Made by a program: the position numbers and the translations under genes
DNA from: Stictocephala bisonia
Lineage: Eukaryota; Arthropoda; Insecta; Hemiptera; Membracidae
Assembly (NCBI GenBank): GCA_035578905.1
Contig: JAQJVL010000002.1
Coordinates: 7,812,717-7,876,716 of the forward strand
Direction: 5' to 3'
Length of the DNA: 64,000 nucleotides
The notes under the pieces: model-generated
The model's database searches: none
What the model was told of the DNA's origin: nothing
Seen by the model: the letters and a program-made list of their open reading frames with translations, nothing else
In this document: piece by piece, positions 41,311-53,415 of the stretch
Numbering within the stretch: position 1 is the stretch's first letter
Layout: every line of letters starts with the position of its first letter

Positions 41311-44030
41311 AATGAACCACTACTGCAGAGTCACCTCTGTAGTCTGGTGTGTTGAACCTGTGAACTAGATACACAATTAATGAACCACTACTGCAGAGTC
41401 ACCTCTGTAGTCTGGTGTGTTGAACCTGTGAACTAGATACACAATTAATGAACCACTACTGCAGAGTCACCTCTGTAGTCTGGTGTGTTGAACCTGTGAA
41501 CTAGATACACAATTAATAAACCACTACTGCAGAGTCCCCACAGTAGTCTGGTGTATTGAACCTGTGAACTGGATAAAGGTTGATGAACCAGTACTGCAGA
41601 GTCACCTCTGTAGTCTGGTGTATTGAACCTGTGAACTGGATAAAGGTTGATGAACCAGTACTGCAGAGTCACCTCTGTAGTCTGGTGTACTGAACCTGTG
41701 AACTAGTTACACAATTAATGAACCACTACTGCAGTCACGTCTGTAGTCTGGTGTGTTGAACCTGTGAACTGGATAACGGTTAATGAACCACTACTGCAGA
41801 GTCCCCACTGTAGTCTCGTGTATTGAACCTGTGATCTGGATACACAATTAATGAACCAATACTGCAGAGTCACCTCTGTAGTCTGGTGTATTGAACCTGT
41901 GAACTGCATACACAATTAATGAACCACTACTGCATAGTCACCTCTGTAGTCTGGTGTATTGAACCTGTGAACTAGATACACAATTAATGAACCACTACTG
42001 CAGTCACGTCTGTAGTCTGGTGTATTGAACCCGTGAACTGGATAACGGTTGATGAACCACTACTGCAGAGTCCCCACTGTAGTCTGATGTATTGAACCTG
42101 TGAACTGGATACACAATTAATGAACCACTACTGCAGAGTCACCTCTGTAGTTTGGTGTGTTGAACCTGTGAACTGGATAAAGGTTGATGAACCACTACTG
42201 CAGAGTCACGTCTGTAGTCTGGTGTGTTGAACCTGTGAACTGGATAACGGTTGATGAACCACTACTGCAGAGTCACGTCTGTAGTCTGGTGTGTTGAATC
42301 TGTGAACTGGATAACGGTTGATGAACCACTACTGCAGAGTCCTCACTGTAGTCTGATGTATTGAACCTGTGAACTGGATACACAACTAATGAACCACTAC
42401 TGCAGAGTCACCTCTGTCGTCTGGTGTATTGAACCTGTGAGCTGGATACACAATTAATGGACCACTACTGCAGAGTCCCCACAGTAGTCTGGTGTATTGA
42501 ACCTGTGAACTGGATAAAGGTTGATGAACCAGTACTGCAGAGTCACCTCTGTAGTCTGGTGTATTGAACCTGTGAACTGGATAAAGGTTGATGAACCAGT
42601 ACTGCAGAGTCACCTCTGTAGTCTGGTGTATTACTCCTGTGAACTGGATAAAAGTTGATGAACCACTACTGCAGAGTCACCTCTGTAGTCTGGTGTATTG
42701 AACCTGTGAACTGGATAAAGGTTGATGAACCACTACTGCAGAGTCACCTCTGTAGTCTGGTGTATTGAACCTGTGAACTGGATAAAGGTTGATGAACCAC
42801 TACTGCAGAGTCCCCAAAGTAGTCTGGTGTATTGAACATGTGAGCTGGATAAAGGTTGATGAACCAGTACTGCAGAGTCCCCACAGTAGTCTGGTGTATT
42901 GAACCTGTGAACTGGATAAAGGTTGATGAACCAGTAATGCAGAGTCCCCACAGTAGTCTGGTGTATTGAACCTGTGAACTGGATAAAGGTTGATGAACCA
43001 CTACTGCAGTCACCTCTGTAGTCTGGTGTATTGAACCTGTGAACTGGATAAAGGTTAATGAACCAGTACTGCAGAGTCCCCACAGTAGTCTGTTGTATTG
43101 AACCTGTGAACTGGATAAAGGTTAATGAACCACTACTGCAGAGTCCCCACAGTAGTCTGGTGTATTGAACCTGTGAACTGGATAAAGGTTGATGAACCAG
43201 TACTGCAGAGTCCCCACAGTAGTCTGGTGTATTGAACCTGTGAACTGGATAAAGGTTAATGAACCACTACTGCAGAGTCCCCACAGTAGTCTGGTGTATT
43301 GAACCTGTGAACTGGATAAAAGTTGATGAACCACTACTGCAGAGTCACCTCTGTAGTCTGGTGTATTGAACCTGTGAACTGGATAAAGGTTGATGAACCA
43401 GTACTGCAGAGTCACCTCTGTAGTCTGTCTGGTGTATTGAACCTGTGAACTGGATACACAATTAATGAACCACTACTGCAGAGTCACGTCTGTACTCTGG
43501 TGTATTGAACCTGTGAACTGGATAAAGGTTGATGAACCAGTACTGCAGAGTCACCTCTGTAGTCTGGTGTATTGAACCTGTGAACTGGATACACAATTAA
43601 TGAACCACTACTGCAGAGTCACCTCTGTAGTCTGGTTTATTGAACCTGTGAACTGGATAAAGGTTGATGAACCAGTACTGCAGAGTCACCTCTGTAGTCT
43701 GGTGTATTGAACCTGTGAACTGGATACACAATTAATGAACCACTACTGCAGATTCACCTCTGTAGTCTGGTGTATTGAACCTGTGAACTGGATAAAGGTT
43801 GATGAACCAGTACTGCAGAGTCACCTCTGTAGTCTGGTGTATTGAACCTGTGAACTGGATACACAATTTTTGAACCACTACTGCAGAGTCACGTCTGTAG
43901 TCTGGTGTATTGAATCTGTGAACTGGATACACAATTAATGAACCACTACTGCAGAGTCACCTCTGTAGTCTGGTGTGTTGAACCTGTGAACTGGATACAC
44001 AATTAATGAACCACTACTGCAGACTAAATA
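41311..44030. repeat. 68-bp satellite, ~40 copies
   Basis: aatgaaccac at 41311 and 41379 gives a 68-bp period that continues with few indels to ~44030. Core: aatgaaccactactgcagag, then tcacctctgtagtctggtgt, then attgaacctgtgaactggat. There are two interchangeable segments: acacaattaat versus aaaggttgat, and gtcacctctgtag versus gtccccacagtag. The many 66-116 aa minus-strand frames are consequences of the array. Confidence 0.97.
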
Positions 44031-45300
44031 GACGTTACATTCTTGTGGCCATACCGAAAACCTCAGTGGCAGTTATAGAATAGATCACACCTTTTGTACA
44101 TCTTTATAAATCTGAAGTATTTTATTTATCCTTGAGGATTTGGGGGGAATAGAGGAAGGTACTGGGCCCTGCCATCCTCACGATACACTACATACTACTC
44201 GGCACTTTAACTACATCCATATTGACCCTACTATTGATGCAACAAATATTTATTTCTACTTTGTGAGAGTGCAGATTTCATTTGGCAATCTTTAACAATA
44301 TTTAAACAATAAGGAACAACAAGATATTATTAATAATAGGAAACCCATGGTCGTAAAATTGTTATGAGCTCAAGGAGTTCAAGCGAGCAGATTATTGAAC
44401 AAGTGTAGATAAGCAACTCAAACGTTAATGCGTTGTTATGGTTACAGCTGGATATTATCGTCACGCCACTGATCATTGCTACACCATAACCCGTCGTAGT
44501 TCCAGCTTTAGGAGCGTCCTGAATTTAAATCGGGAGATTCGGAAAATGACTACTATAAGCAAAAGTACACAAAGGGATTTCTGTTGGCTGACTCACTACG
44601 ATTAAGGCAGCAAATTTAAATTATTTTATATAACAATATATTAAATTGTAAAAGCGATGCTGCCCAATTAACAATGTAAAATATCCTTCCTTATTATTAT
44701 TTAAAATAATAATACTATTAGGAAATCTCCTTAAAAATTAAAAAATCAAAATTTATTGTTTCACCTAACCAATTCACGACAGCCCAAAACAATAACTGTA
44801 CAATACTGGTAAGCAACGCCCTAAGCCTATTGGTGCTCACAATATGGGCTATGGATCAATCGGAGAGGTAATAAATTTCATTTCGTCGTCTCTAAGGGAT
44901 TTGATTTCAATAGATGCAATATTTTCTGCACGATATTGTTCTTTTACTACTTTCATCCCATATCTGAAAATGAGGTTTTGATGTGTTTTATTGAATTTAA
45001 GTAAAAATTCGTCCTATTCAAATACACGAGCATTCACTACTGTTTGTTGATATAAATTCAATATTACATTTTAATAACATATTTATAAGGTAGGAAATTG
45101 AAAATTTTAAAGTACATAATTAAAGAAAAGGCTTTAAGAATCTTAAATAACTTACAAAAAGAGTCATTAATGCTGACATCGTCATTGACGTAAATACTGT
45201 TCTTATGTTTCGTTGGTTTGCATAGTATAACTATCTGAAGCTGATGCTAGCATCATCGTTAACTATTAAGTATCCATTGAAATAAGTCTTATCACACATT
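44031..45300. other. Mostly unassigned; family F fragment reversed at 44080-44200
   Basis: 44080-44200 (cttttgtacatctttataaa, ccttgaggatttgggggg) is a reversed family F fragment. The rest is AT-rich without recognised features. Confidence 0.4.
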
Positions 45301-45310
45301 ATAGCTAATA

Positions 45311-45612
45311 TTTAAGTAACTACTGAACTTAGTTTTCCTTAATCAACGTTATCAATAATTGATGGATATCCAAATATATTATCTAAGTAACTACTGAACT
45401 TAGTTTTCCTTAATCAACGTTATCAATAATTGATGGATATCCAAATATATTATCTAAGTAACTACTGAACTTAGTTTTCCTTAATCAACGTTATCAATAA
45501 TTGATGGATATCCAAATATATTATCTAAGTAACTACTGAACTTAGTTTTCCTTGATCAACATTATCAATAATTGATGGATATCCAAATATATTATCTAAG
45601 TAACTACTGAAC
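45311..45612. repeat. 71-bp tandem repeat, ~4 copies
   Basis: taactactg at 45317, 45388 and 45459 gives a 71-bp period. Unit: agttttccttaatcaacgtt, atcaataattgatggatatc, caaatatattatctaag. Copies are nearly identical, suggesting recent amplification. Confidence 0.95.
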
Positions 45613-46079
45613 AGGTTGCAAATCGTTAACAATATATAATAGTTAATTGATAAATCAATATTACCTGTTATCTAAGTAAGTAAGTACCTCAGAGTTACTT
45701 ACGTTATCAGTTATCAGATGGACACATCACTGTATCTTTTTCATCAAAGTATCTTTTAACTTAAAACATTCGTAACAACATTGATCTTTTTAAGATTTTA
45801 ACCTTTAGTCTTGATTTGAGAAGCCATACTTTCTTCCGTGCAACTACATGAACAAACGAACCACTACCACTGCTAAATGTTTACAAGAATGTTTATGCTC
45901 AATTTATTTTCATATGAGCAATGTGTGCTAATGAAAAATGTAGGCTATATAGTTACCTTATAACTCACAATAAAAGTGAGTGTAGTCTTTTTTACTAGGG
46001 TCAATTTATTTAAAGGTCTAAATTATTATTCGGTCTAACAAGATCCACGCATGATTTATAGCGTTTTCCACAGACCTTG

Positions 46080-46900
46080 TCACTGATGTATGGTTCATGT
46101 AGAAATGCGCTTTTCTCCCTCAAAAACTGTCAGGAGTAATCTGTCTTGGTCCTTCAAGTTGGATGGAAGTTTTCCACAGACCTTGTCGCTGATGTATGAT
46201 CATGAAGAAATGCGCTTTCTTCCCTCAGACGTGTCACGTGTAATCTGTCTTGTTCCTTTAAGTTGGAGAGAAGTCTGCCACAGCCTTTGTTCCTGATTTA
46301 TGATCATGAAGAAATGCGCTTTCCTCCCTCAGAAACTGTCCTGTTCCTTCATGTTGGATGGAAGTCTGCCACAGCGTTTATGCTGATGTATGGTTCATGT
46401 AGAGATTGCTTTTTTTCCTCAGAAACTGTCACGTGTAATCTGTCTTGTTCCCCTGAGTTGGATAGAAGTCCGCCACAGCACTTGTCGCTGATGTATGATC
46501 ATGTACATATATGCTTTCCTCCCTCAGCAAATTTCACATGTAATCTATCTTCTTCACTCGAGTAGGATAGAAGTCTCCCACATTCCTTGTCGCTGAAGTA
46601 TGATTCATGTAGAAGTGTGCTTTTCTCCCACAGCAAATGACACGCGTAATCTATCTTGTTCCCTCGAGTTAGGTGGAAGTGCGCCACAGCCCTTGTCGCT
46701 GATGTATGGTTCATGTAGAAAAGCACTTTCCTCCCTCAGCAACTGTCACGTGTAATCTATCTTCTTCACTCGAGTTGGATAGAAGTCTGCCACAGCCCTT
46801 GACGCTGATGTACAGTTCATGTATAAATATGCTCTTTCCTACCTCAGACACTGTCACGTGTAATCTGTCTTGTTCCCTCGAGTTCAATTGAAGCTAGCTG
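46080..46900. repeat. ~105-bp tandem repeat, ~8 copies
   Basis: ctgatgtatg recurs about every 105 bp (46083, 46188, ..., 46804). Unit contains catgtagaaatgcgctttc, ctccctcag, actgtcacgtgtaatct and gttccctcgagttggat. Frames of 61-100 aa crossing it are not genes. Confidence 0.93.
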
Positions 46901-47220
46901 TTGTTGACATCTCTATGCTGTTCTTTTACGTCTTCCATAAAAGAGGTGTACAACATATCCATGGAGATATATTTTTGTCTATATAGAACGATTAAGACAG
47001 CAAACATTGCTGACTTATAATATAGTTCTTAATTTCTATTTCACGTTTAAATTTGTAACGAAATGTCTATTAAATATTGCTAGAACAAGGTTCATTAATC
47101 AGGAAACTGATTATATATATATATATATATATATATATGAGGGGAGTATAACATGCAAGTGAGTTTAGATGCACGAATGTAGCCATTGTTACTAAGTTAA
47201 ACTGTCCGTTATTACTAATT
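46901..47220. other. Unassigned, with an (AT)n tract at 47109-47138
   Basis: The microsatellite has about 14 AT repeats; nothing else recognised. Confidence 0.7.
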
Positions 47221-47470
47221 CAATAGCCAGGGCAAATAAACAACTCACAGTTTTACTTGTAACCAAACTACATAATGTTGGTCTATTTTCAGCAAAGTGA
47301 AGAGCCTAATGCTCAGTTCTTTTTCCTACAAAACAGCCCGACCGTGACCCAAGAAATTTCCAAAAGTGCACGTTGATAAAAATCTCTTATTTGACGCCAT
47401 CAAATAAACCAAAGAATAGACCGCATCACCCACAATCTCCACAACACTTTGTCACCAAGTGATAGATAAG
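47221..47470 (-). repeat. Dispersed repeat family A, diverged minus-strand copy
   Basis: aatagccagggcaaataaac, taatgttggtctattttcag, gaccgtgacccaagaaattt, and cacaatctccacaacacttt then gtcaccaagt, in family A reversed order. It abuts the hairpin element. Confidence 0.5.
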
Positions 47471-47471
47471 C

Positions 47472-47750
47472 ATTTAGAATCATAATTAACAACTAGTTCT
47501 TCCGGTGTCAACCGCGTCAAAGGACTATTTACAATATATACAGTTCCAGACGTTTCGCCCATGCTACGATGTGGCATCCTCAGTGGTTAGGCTGAGACTG
47601 AGACACTGAGGATGCCACATCGTAGCATGGGCGAAACGTCTGGAACTGTATATATTGTAAATAGTCCTTTGACGCGGTTGACACCGGAAGAACTAGTTGT
47701 TAATAATGACTCCAACCGCTTAAGCTTACGAAATAGGATTTAGAATCATA
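47472..47750. mobile_element. Palindromic retroposon-like insert (family P), copy 2
   Basis: Near-perfect palindrome 47485-47704 (arms ~105 bp, loop around gttaggctgagactgaga), with a tail aatgactccaaccgcttaag then cttacgaaatagg. The insert is flanked by identical 13-bp repeats atttagaatcata at 47472-47484 and 47738-47750. Arms share accgcgtcaa, gggcgaaacgtctgg and ggatgccacatcgtagc with copy 1. Both strands carry a hammerhead-like core: CTGAGGA, a GCC/GGC stem, then GAAACGTC with tgg (+ 47603-47645; - 47545-47586). No protein frame. Confidence 0.8.
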
Positions 47751-48132
47751 CACTGCTTAGTTACAAAAAGCAAACTTAGTTACAAAAAGATTGAGAGCAT
47801 TTAAGTGCTGTTATTGATAATTGTTCACATGTTCAGGTTTAAGTATGACTATGGCCGCATATATTTACTAAACAAATTATTCGTCCATATCCTGATAGCC
47901 AGAATTGCATTTTTAAGACAAATAGTTCTAATTCATCCATTACAGGACTAGGGTAAATAAGAGTCTGAAATGGAAAGGAATCGGACGAGGAAAAATGCTT
48001 CTATTTCTTTTTTTAAGTAGAGGCCGATCACCTTTTCAACCATATTCTGCCCAGTCATTAAAGACTATGGATCTGTGCGGGGAAGTTATCGGATAGAATA
48101 ACAGGGAGAACCAGTACAGTACAAGATCAATA
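47751..48132. other. Unassigned
   Basis: No recognised repeat or gene. Confidence 0.5.
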
Positions 48133-48240
48133 TTACTGATAAAGAAACGGCCAAGACCAGGATTTGAACCAGCGCTATGTCTAACCCAGGTACTAAGTCG
48201 TGACGCCTTAGGCCGACTACTACCGACTCCAAAGTTACTA
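48133..48240 (-). repeat. tRNA-derived SINE-like fragment (SINE-III), minus strand
   Basis: The minus strand reads gtagtcggcctaaggcgtca (A-box-like), then tggttcaaatcctggtcttg (B box). It differs from SINE-I and SINE-II outside the boxes. A decayed tRNA gene is the alternative. Confidence 0.5.
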
Positions 48241-48654
48241 AAATTAAGATACCTACTAATGAATCAGGGTAGATACAATGTACGTGTTACTCAAATCAAC
48301 GACAGTACATTTAGAAAAAGTGTTATACATTTAAAAAATCTCTACTGATTAATTTCAACTATCGTGGATAGAACCCTAGCTAATTTGGGAATTGTTAAAC
48401 ACATTTACAAAGAAATTTCAAAGTACTCAAAATGGCACGACAAAAGTAACAACATTACTTCAACTCTAATATAATTACAGCTCTTATAAGCATTTTCAGT
48501 TACACTCTTTAGTTCTCAGAATATAAGAGTTGTTTAGTGTTACACAGCACATTAGGTTTCTGAAACTAGTACAAATACCGAAGCCAGGAACCATAATTGA
48601 ATGTGGCCGTTTCCCAAACTTGCAAGCCACCGCAACACCGACAGCCCTATAGTT

Positions 48655-48920
48655 GACATACTCGTACAATCTTACCGTCAGCGGGCTAAAACATGCTGTT
48701 CTATTTCAACTGAACAGTACGCGTTTATTATTGTAATGAGTTATAGTGAATACTGTATGATTATTAAAGGACCGATCTAGTGGACCATAAGTTGATACTA
48801 TGATATTTTAAATTTTAAATAATCAAGAATCATAATTGAAATTTCACATATTTAACTGAAAAAAATATATATAAAAACACTTAATCTTTGACTGAATCGT
48901 CTTATGGTCCACTGGAACGT
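48655..48920 (+). repeat. Dispersed repeat M, second copy, with an outer inverted pair
   Basis: Matches 25633-25770 (gtacaatcttaccgtcagcg, ggctaaaacatgctgttcta, atgattattaaagg). tagtggaccataag at ~48779 is reversed as cttatggtccactgg at ~48900, which may mark the end of a larger foldback structure. 48240-48654 and 48921-49720 are AT-rich and unassigned. Confidence 0.45.
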
Positions 48921-49722
48921 GTTTTAACCTGTCAAATGACACTTTAAGTGTCGCTATACGATGATTACTATATACTGAATCTTTGAAACAGGAATAATGT
49001 TTTGGGTATTTTTTTTTTTAGGTCCTTTTAAAAGGTACCCTTAAAAACACTAAAACTAAGCAGAATATCAAGTATAAATCACAGAAAAAATATTCTGAGC
49101 ATAAACTAATTACGTAAATCAAATTTAAAAATACATTTACAACATTTATAACATTTAAACATTTTATAACATTTAAATACATACAACATTTAAGTAGTTT
49201 TGTCACGTAGCAGCAAAAATGTTTTGATAAATATACGTGTTTGGAATTGTATTCGCACGGACTTCATTACTAATATTGCAAAAAAATAAACTGCATACAC
49301 TATACTATCAATTTGTACTTATATGATTTCAAGTCATTAGAATTTACATTGATTCATTTACAATTAAACATGTTTTATTGTTTAATAAAAAAGGTAATAT
49401 AATAGAATAGAGGTCGCGTCCCTCATATTAAGTGGAGTAAAGAACTAATGTTGAGTTATGAGAAAACGAATAAAAGAACAATATTAAAATTCAATCCCTT
49501 GTTGGTAAGAAACGTAATTTATTCCTACGTTGAACGACAGCACACATGAGTGTAATCGATACCTTAAAAATGGGACAATTTCATTCACTTGAACTTCACA
49601 AAGAGCACATGAGATATTAAGAAATGTTAAACGTATTCTTTTTTATAATAGGTATGAATATCATGCATATGTTATATTTTATCAATACTTTTTTTAACAC
49701 TTTTTACATTTAGTACATCATA

Positions 49723-50430
49723 ATACAACTACCAGTACAGTGATATATTATACAACTACCGGTTAGGTTCTATATTATACAACTACAGGTTAATTGCTAT
49801 ATTATACAACTACCGGTTAAGTGCTATATTATACAATTACAGTTTAAGTGCTATATTATACAACTACCGGTTAAGTGCTATATTATACAACTACCGGTTA
49901 AGTGCTATATTATACAACTACCGGTTAAGTGCTATATTATACAACTACCGGTTAAGTTATATATTATACAACTACCAGTTAAGTGCTATATTATACAACT
50001 ACCGGTTAGGTGCTATATTATACAACTACCGGTTAAGTGCTATATTATACAACTACCGGTTAAGTCATATATTATACAACTATCAGTTAAGTGCTATATT
50101 ATACAACTACCGGTTAAGTGCTATATTATACAACTACCGGTTAAGTGCTATATTATACAACTACCGGTTAAGTGCTATATTATACAACTACCGGTTAAGT
50201 GATATATTATACAACTACCGGTTAAGTGCTATATTATACAACTACAGTTTAAGTGTTATATTATACAACTACCGGTTAAGTGCTATATTATACAACTACC
50301 GGTTAAGTGCTATATTATACAACTACCGGTTCAGTGCTATATTATACAACTACAGTTTAAGTGCTATATTATACAACTACCGGTTAAGTGCTATATTATA
50401 CAACTACCGATTAAGTGCTATATTTTAAAG
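49723..50430. repeat. 27-bp tandem repeat, ~26 copies
   Basis: Unit caactaccggttaagtgc then tatattata, period 27. Most units keep the palindrome accggt. Units are very homogeneous. Confidence 0.97.
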
Positions 50431-50624
50431 CTGCGTCGTGTGTACGTTTTTCACCTCGTAAATGCTTATAGTCTCTAGATGCGACGTCGTTCAAAATAAT
50501 AGAAAAAAGCACTACTTATTTATTTATATACGTAAGGTACTCTGTCCCTCGAAATTTTCCGAACTAGAAAGAAAGTAATGTAGCTTTATTAGATTAATTT
50601 TAAAGATTATGGGGTAAGACAATG

Positions 50625-50905
50625 GGAGAAATATCAGGAATGTATAAAGTTATTTGTGATCCGTTCCAACGGGTCTAAAAGATCCCAATGATTGTCCATC
50701 ACTATATTGTTATTATTGATAAATTTAACAGCAGTTTATGTTCATGTTGGTGCAAATTTTGTGTATTGCGTGAAAATACTGTAGTGCGAATTTAAAAAAT
50801 CATTTAATTTTTTATTCGTCATAAAAACAGTTGTTAGACAAAAACAACACTAAACGTGTTCTGTTATTTTTCATTTAGGTACTTGCAGCTTTGAGGGAAT
50901 GTATA
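50625..50905 (+). repeat. Dispersed repeat family I, copy 2
   Basis: Counterpart of 15175-15430; see gcagtttatgttcatgttgg, gtcataaaaacagttgttag and ttctgttatttttcattta. Confidence 0.5.
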
Positions 50906-50944
50906 TATTGTATTATTGAGATGCACTCTGGGAGGTTTTGGAGA

Positions 50945-51107
50945 CAATTACTTGAACACGTATCACAGGGAACTGGTCCAGACGAGATTGATGTTCACAT
51001 TACAGACGACAAAGGGGGAGGGGTGGAACACTTTGTCTCTCTGTGCTCACGACAAGGAAGTTAACGCAGATACAGCTTGTCTCGGTCGAAGCTGAAGACA
51101 AATAAAG
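50945..51107 (+). repeat. Dispersed single copy of repeat H
   Basis: cttgaacacgtatcacaggg, agattgatgttcacattaca, gaacactttgtctct and tgtctcggtcgaagctgaag match one unit of the tandem block at 62700-63235. 51108-51484 is unassigned. Confidence 0.55.
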
Positions 51108-51484
51108 TAAATGATCAACAACTATAGACACTTACATCGTGATAATATAACTTTTATTTGAGAGAAATAAAAGATGATTCATTACAAATATCTACTCCAA
51201 AGATTAAGAATTAACTTTAAACAAGTAATAAATACATATAGAAAATGTTTACTGCCATTGTTTACATCAATGTTGTATATTATATGGATATTTAATTGTT
51301 ATTACTTATTATTATTATTTATATGCCTCATTAACTGCGAAATAATAGCATAAATGACACAGTTGCAGACCAACCATAACAGTACCTGAAATAAAATAAT
51401 TTGTCCTAAATCTAAAATTCATGGCACATGTCTTGAAATACATATAAAGATGTAATACGTCATGATTGTTATTCTATTTGACAA

Positions 51485-51550
51485 TTTAAACACTTATAGG
51501 GGTTAAAAAGTCAAACACAATATTTCGGCTGGTATAATATCTTATGTATC
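51485..51550 (-). other. Degenerate hammerhead-like / Penelope-style motif
   Basis: The minus strand reads cactagaggatac, spacer, then gccgaaatattgtgtttgac and aacccctataagtg. It resembles the motif at 16433 but lacks CTGA (tag instead of tga), so it would not be active. Confidence 0.25.
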
Positions 51551-51789
51551 CTCTAGTGCTACTTACTGCCTTAACCTACATGTCAATCTAAATTATATAC
51601 ATAAAAGGAAATCTCATAATTGTATGAAAAACATTAAATAATACATACTAATAATGAACTAAGATAGACTCAATCTCAAAATCACGTATTCTTACAAATT
51701 CTTACAAAAAATAAAGAAACAACAAATCTTAAAAACGTTATCGATAAATAAATCACGTAAAAATTATTTTAAAAACACCCTTATTATCC

Positions 51790-52015
51790 AAAATGATATA
51801 CCCTTCCAAGGCCACAAGGCATGGGAATCGTAATCCACGAACCTCTAAACTCACGGTCAGAGCCATCGTTGAGCCTCACCTGACGTCACAAGAGGTGGGG
51901 TTAGCGCGAAGTAGATGCACATTGGCACACCCATATTTCTTTCTTCAACGTCAAAGACGAGCAAGAGTTTTTTTTTTTTTTTTGAGTTTTTTTCTAATTA
52001 GTAGCTTTGTATAAC
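51790..52015 (+). other. Segment with a perfect CRE palindrome; short frame not called
   Basis: tgacgtca sits at about 51882 in a slightly GC-richer patch. A 73-codon frame starts at 51793 but has no recognisable domain and runs into a T18 tract. A regulatory role is only possible, not supported. Confidence 0.3.
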
Positions 52016-52161
52016 TTCAAAGAAATTAAAATCATGAAAAATCCAACCATGGCAAATAACTTTCAAACTACAGTTAAAATACTCATATCAATCGAGTCTT
52101 TGCGCGGATTTTGTGGGGGAACTATCAATAAAGAGGAATCACCATCAACGACACAGTGGGT

Positions 52162-52204
52162 ATACAAGCATGGCCGTCTCTAGTAGAGACGGCCATGATA
52201 CAAG
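52162..52204. other. 29-bp perfect-arm palindrome with 7-bp direct repeats
   Basis: catggccgtctct (52169-52181), agt, then the exact reverse complement (52185-52197), flanked by atacaag on both sides (52162-52168, 52198-52204). It looks like a tiny insertion or the remnant left by a transposon. Confidence 0.55.
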
Positions 52205-52639
52205 TCGTCAAAAACAGCAGTAAACGAAGTTAGGGACAGTCGCCAACATCATACTAAGCAGTAAAGGCGCCAGCAGCATACCTGTGAACTTCTTGTATTC
52301 TAGTTCTGTGGTTCAGCTGGTGTATTAGAGAGGTAGAAGTTGAGTGGAACAATCATCAAGTAATACGTTTGTAAAAAGGTAATATTTAAATCTTTTGACA
52401 AAAAACTAAATTTACCTTTGTACATATTAAACAACAAAATGTGTTTGACAAAAATTATTACCAACGCGTTCCAAACAGCGTAAAAGAAACGTTCTTGAAA
52501 CAAAACTACTCGCTTTCATTGAAAAAAGGAAAAATTATGAAATCGAAGTTAAAATTAAGTATTTACAAATTTATTAGAATATGAATAATTTAAAAACCAG
52601 GTAACTTTTTCCAGAAGTAAGGAATTTCTCCAGTGTAGG

Positions 52640-52810
52640 TGGCGATGTTACGTGACGTAAATATAATCTGCTAAACGAGTCCGGAACGTAACGGATCTAC
52701 ACGCAATATTGATGGTCCAGCCAACCCAATATCCTGGATTAAGTCACTACATGTCACGAATATAAAATATAAAACGTCCAGCCCGTCAAATTAGTTGAAG
52801 TGATTTCGAA
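52640..52810 (+). repeat. Dispersed single copy of repeat J
   Basis: ggtggcgatgttacgtgacg, ggatctacacgcaatattga, acccaatatcctggattaag, cactacatgtcacgaatata, acgtccagcccgtcaaat. It matches each of the two units at 63340-63640. Confidence 0.6.
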
Positions 52811-52935
52811 CGCAATAATTGATATAGTTTTTGTTTTGTAAACTTGTAACTATATACTTGCAAATGTGATGACGAATACATTATTAGAATCCAGCGTAAC
52901 GTCAATGGAAATAAATTGTACCAAAATAGTAATTG

Positions 52936-53080
52936 GCCGTTGTAGTGACTTATCGGCTAAGGCCTCAGACTGCAGAGAGTAAATTCCCAGGTTCGAATCT
53001 CCAACTGAGCTAACTCGGTGAATAAAGTTAACGCACAGAGATTCAGACCCCCACGTGAACTGGCAAGTGAAGTTTAAAAA
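52936..53080 (+). repeat. tRNA-derived SINE (SINE-I) copy
   Basis: ggctaaggcctcagactgca, ggttcgaatctcc, cggtgaataaagttaacgca, gtgaactggcaagtgaagtt. Diverged at the A box. Confidence 0.7.
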
Positions 53081-53371
53081 ACTACAAAAATTCTACCCCT
53101 CATAATGTTAAATACTTAACTATAACAAGAATTGGCGAATGAAAAAAGCAAACATTTGCCTACGTTAGTGGGAATTGGCTGTGCTTGGATGCCTGTTGAT
53201 GCACGCATCATTCTCTTGTTCTGTGAGTGGTTAGTAAAAGTGGTATTGCCATTTTTTAATTATTTTTTATCTGTACTTTAATTTAGCATTTTATGCGGAA
53301 AGATTCATATTTAGAACGGCTGCCTAAGTTGTCCAAATTAAATTGTCTTATTTATGTTTTTGTTCTTTTCT

Positions 53372-53415
53372 TTACTTGATGATGAACAGAGATCGTAGTA
53401 CGAAATGTTGAAAGA
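53372..53415 (+). other. Degenerate hammerhead-like motif
   Basis: acttgatgatgaac, spacer, gtacgaaatgttga. The GAAA half is kept; the CTGATGA half carries an extra T. 53081-53371 and 53416-53985 are AT-rich and unassigned. Confidence 0.25.

Noticed and set aside
41445..43932. Many 66-116 aa minus-strand frames resembling each other
   Set aside because: Products of the 68-bp satellite, read in successive phases; no independent coding evidence.
41311..44030. CRISPR array
   Set aside because: Repeats are contiguous with no unique spacers, in a eukaryotic repeat landscape; it is a satellite. The same applies to the 27-bp array at 49.7 kb.
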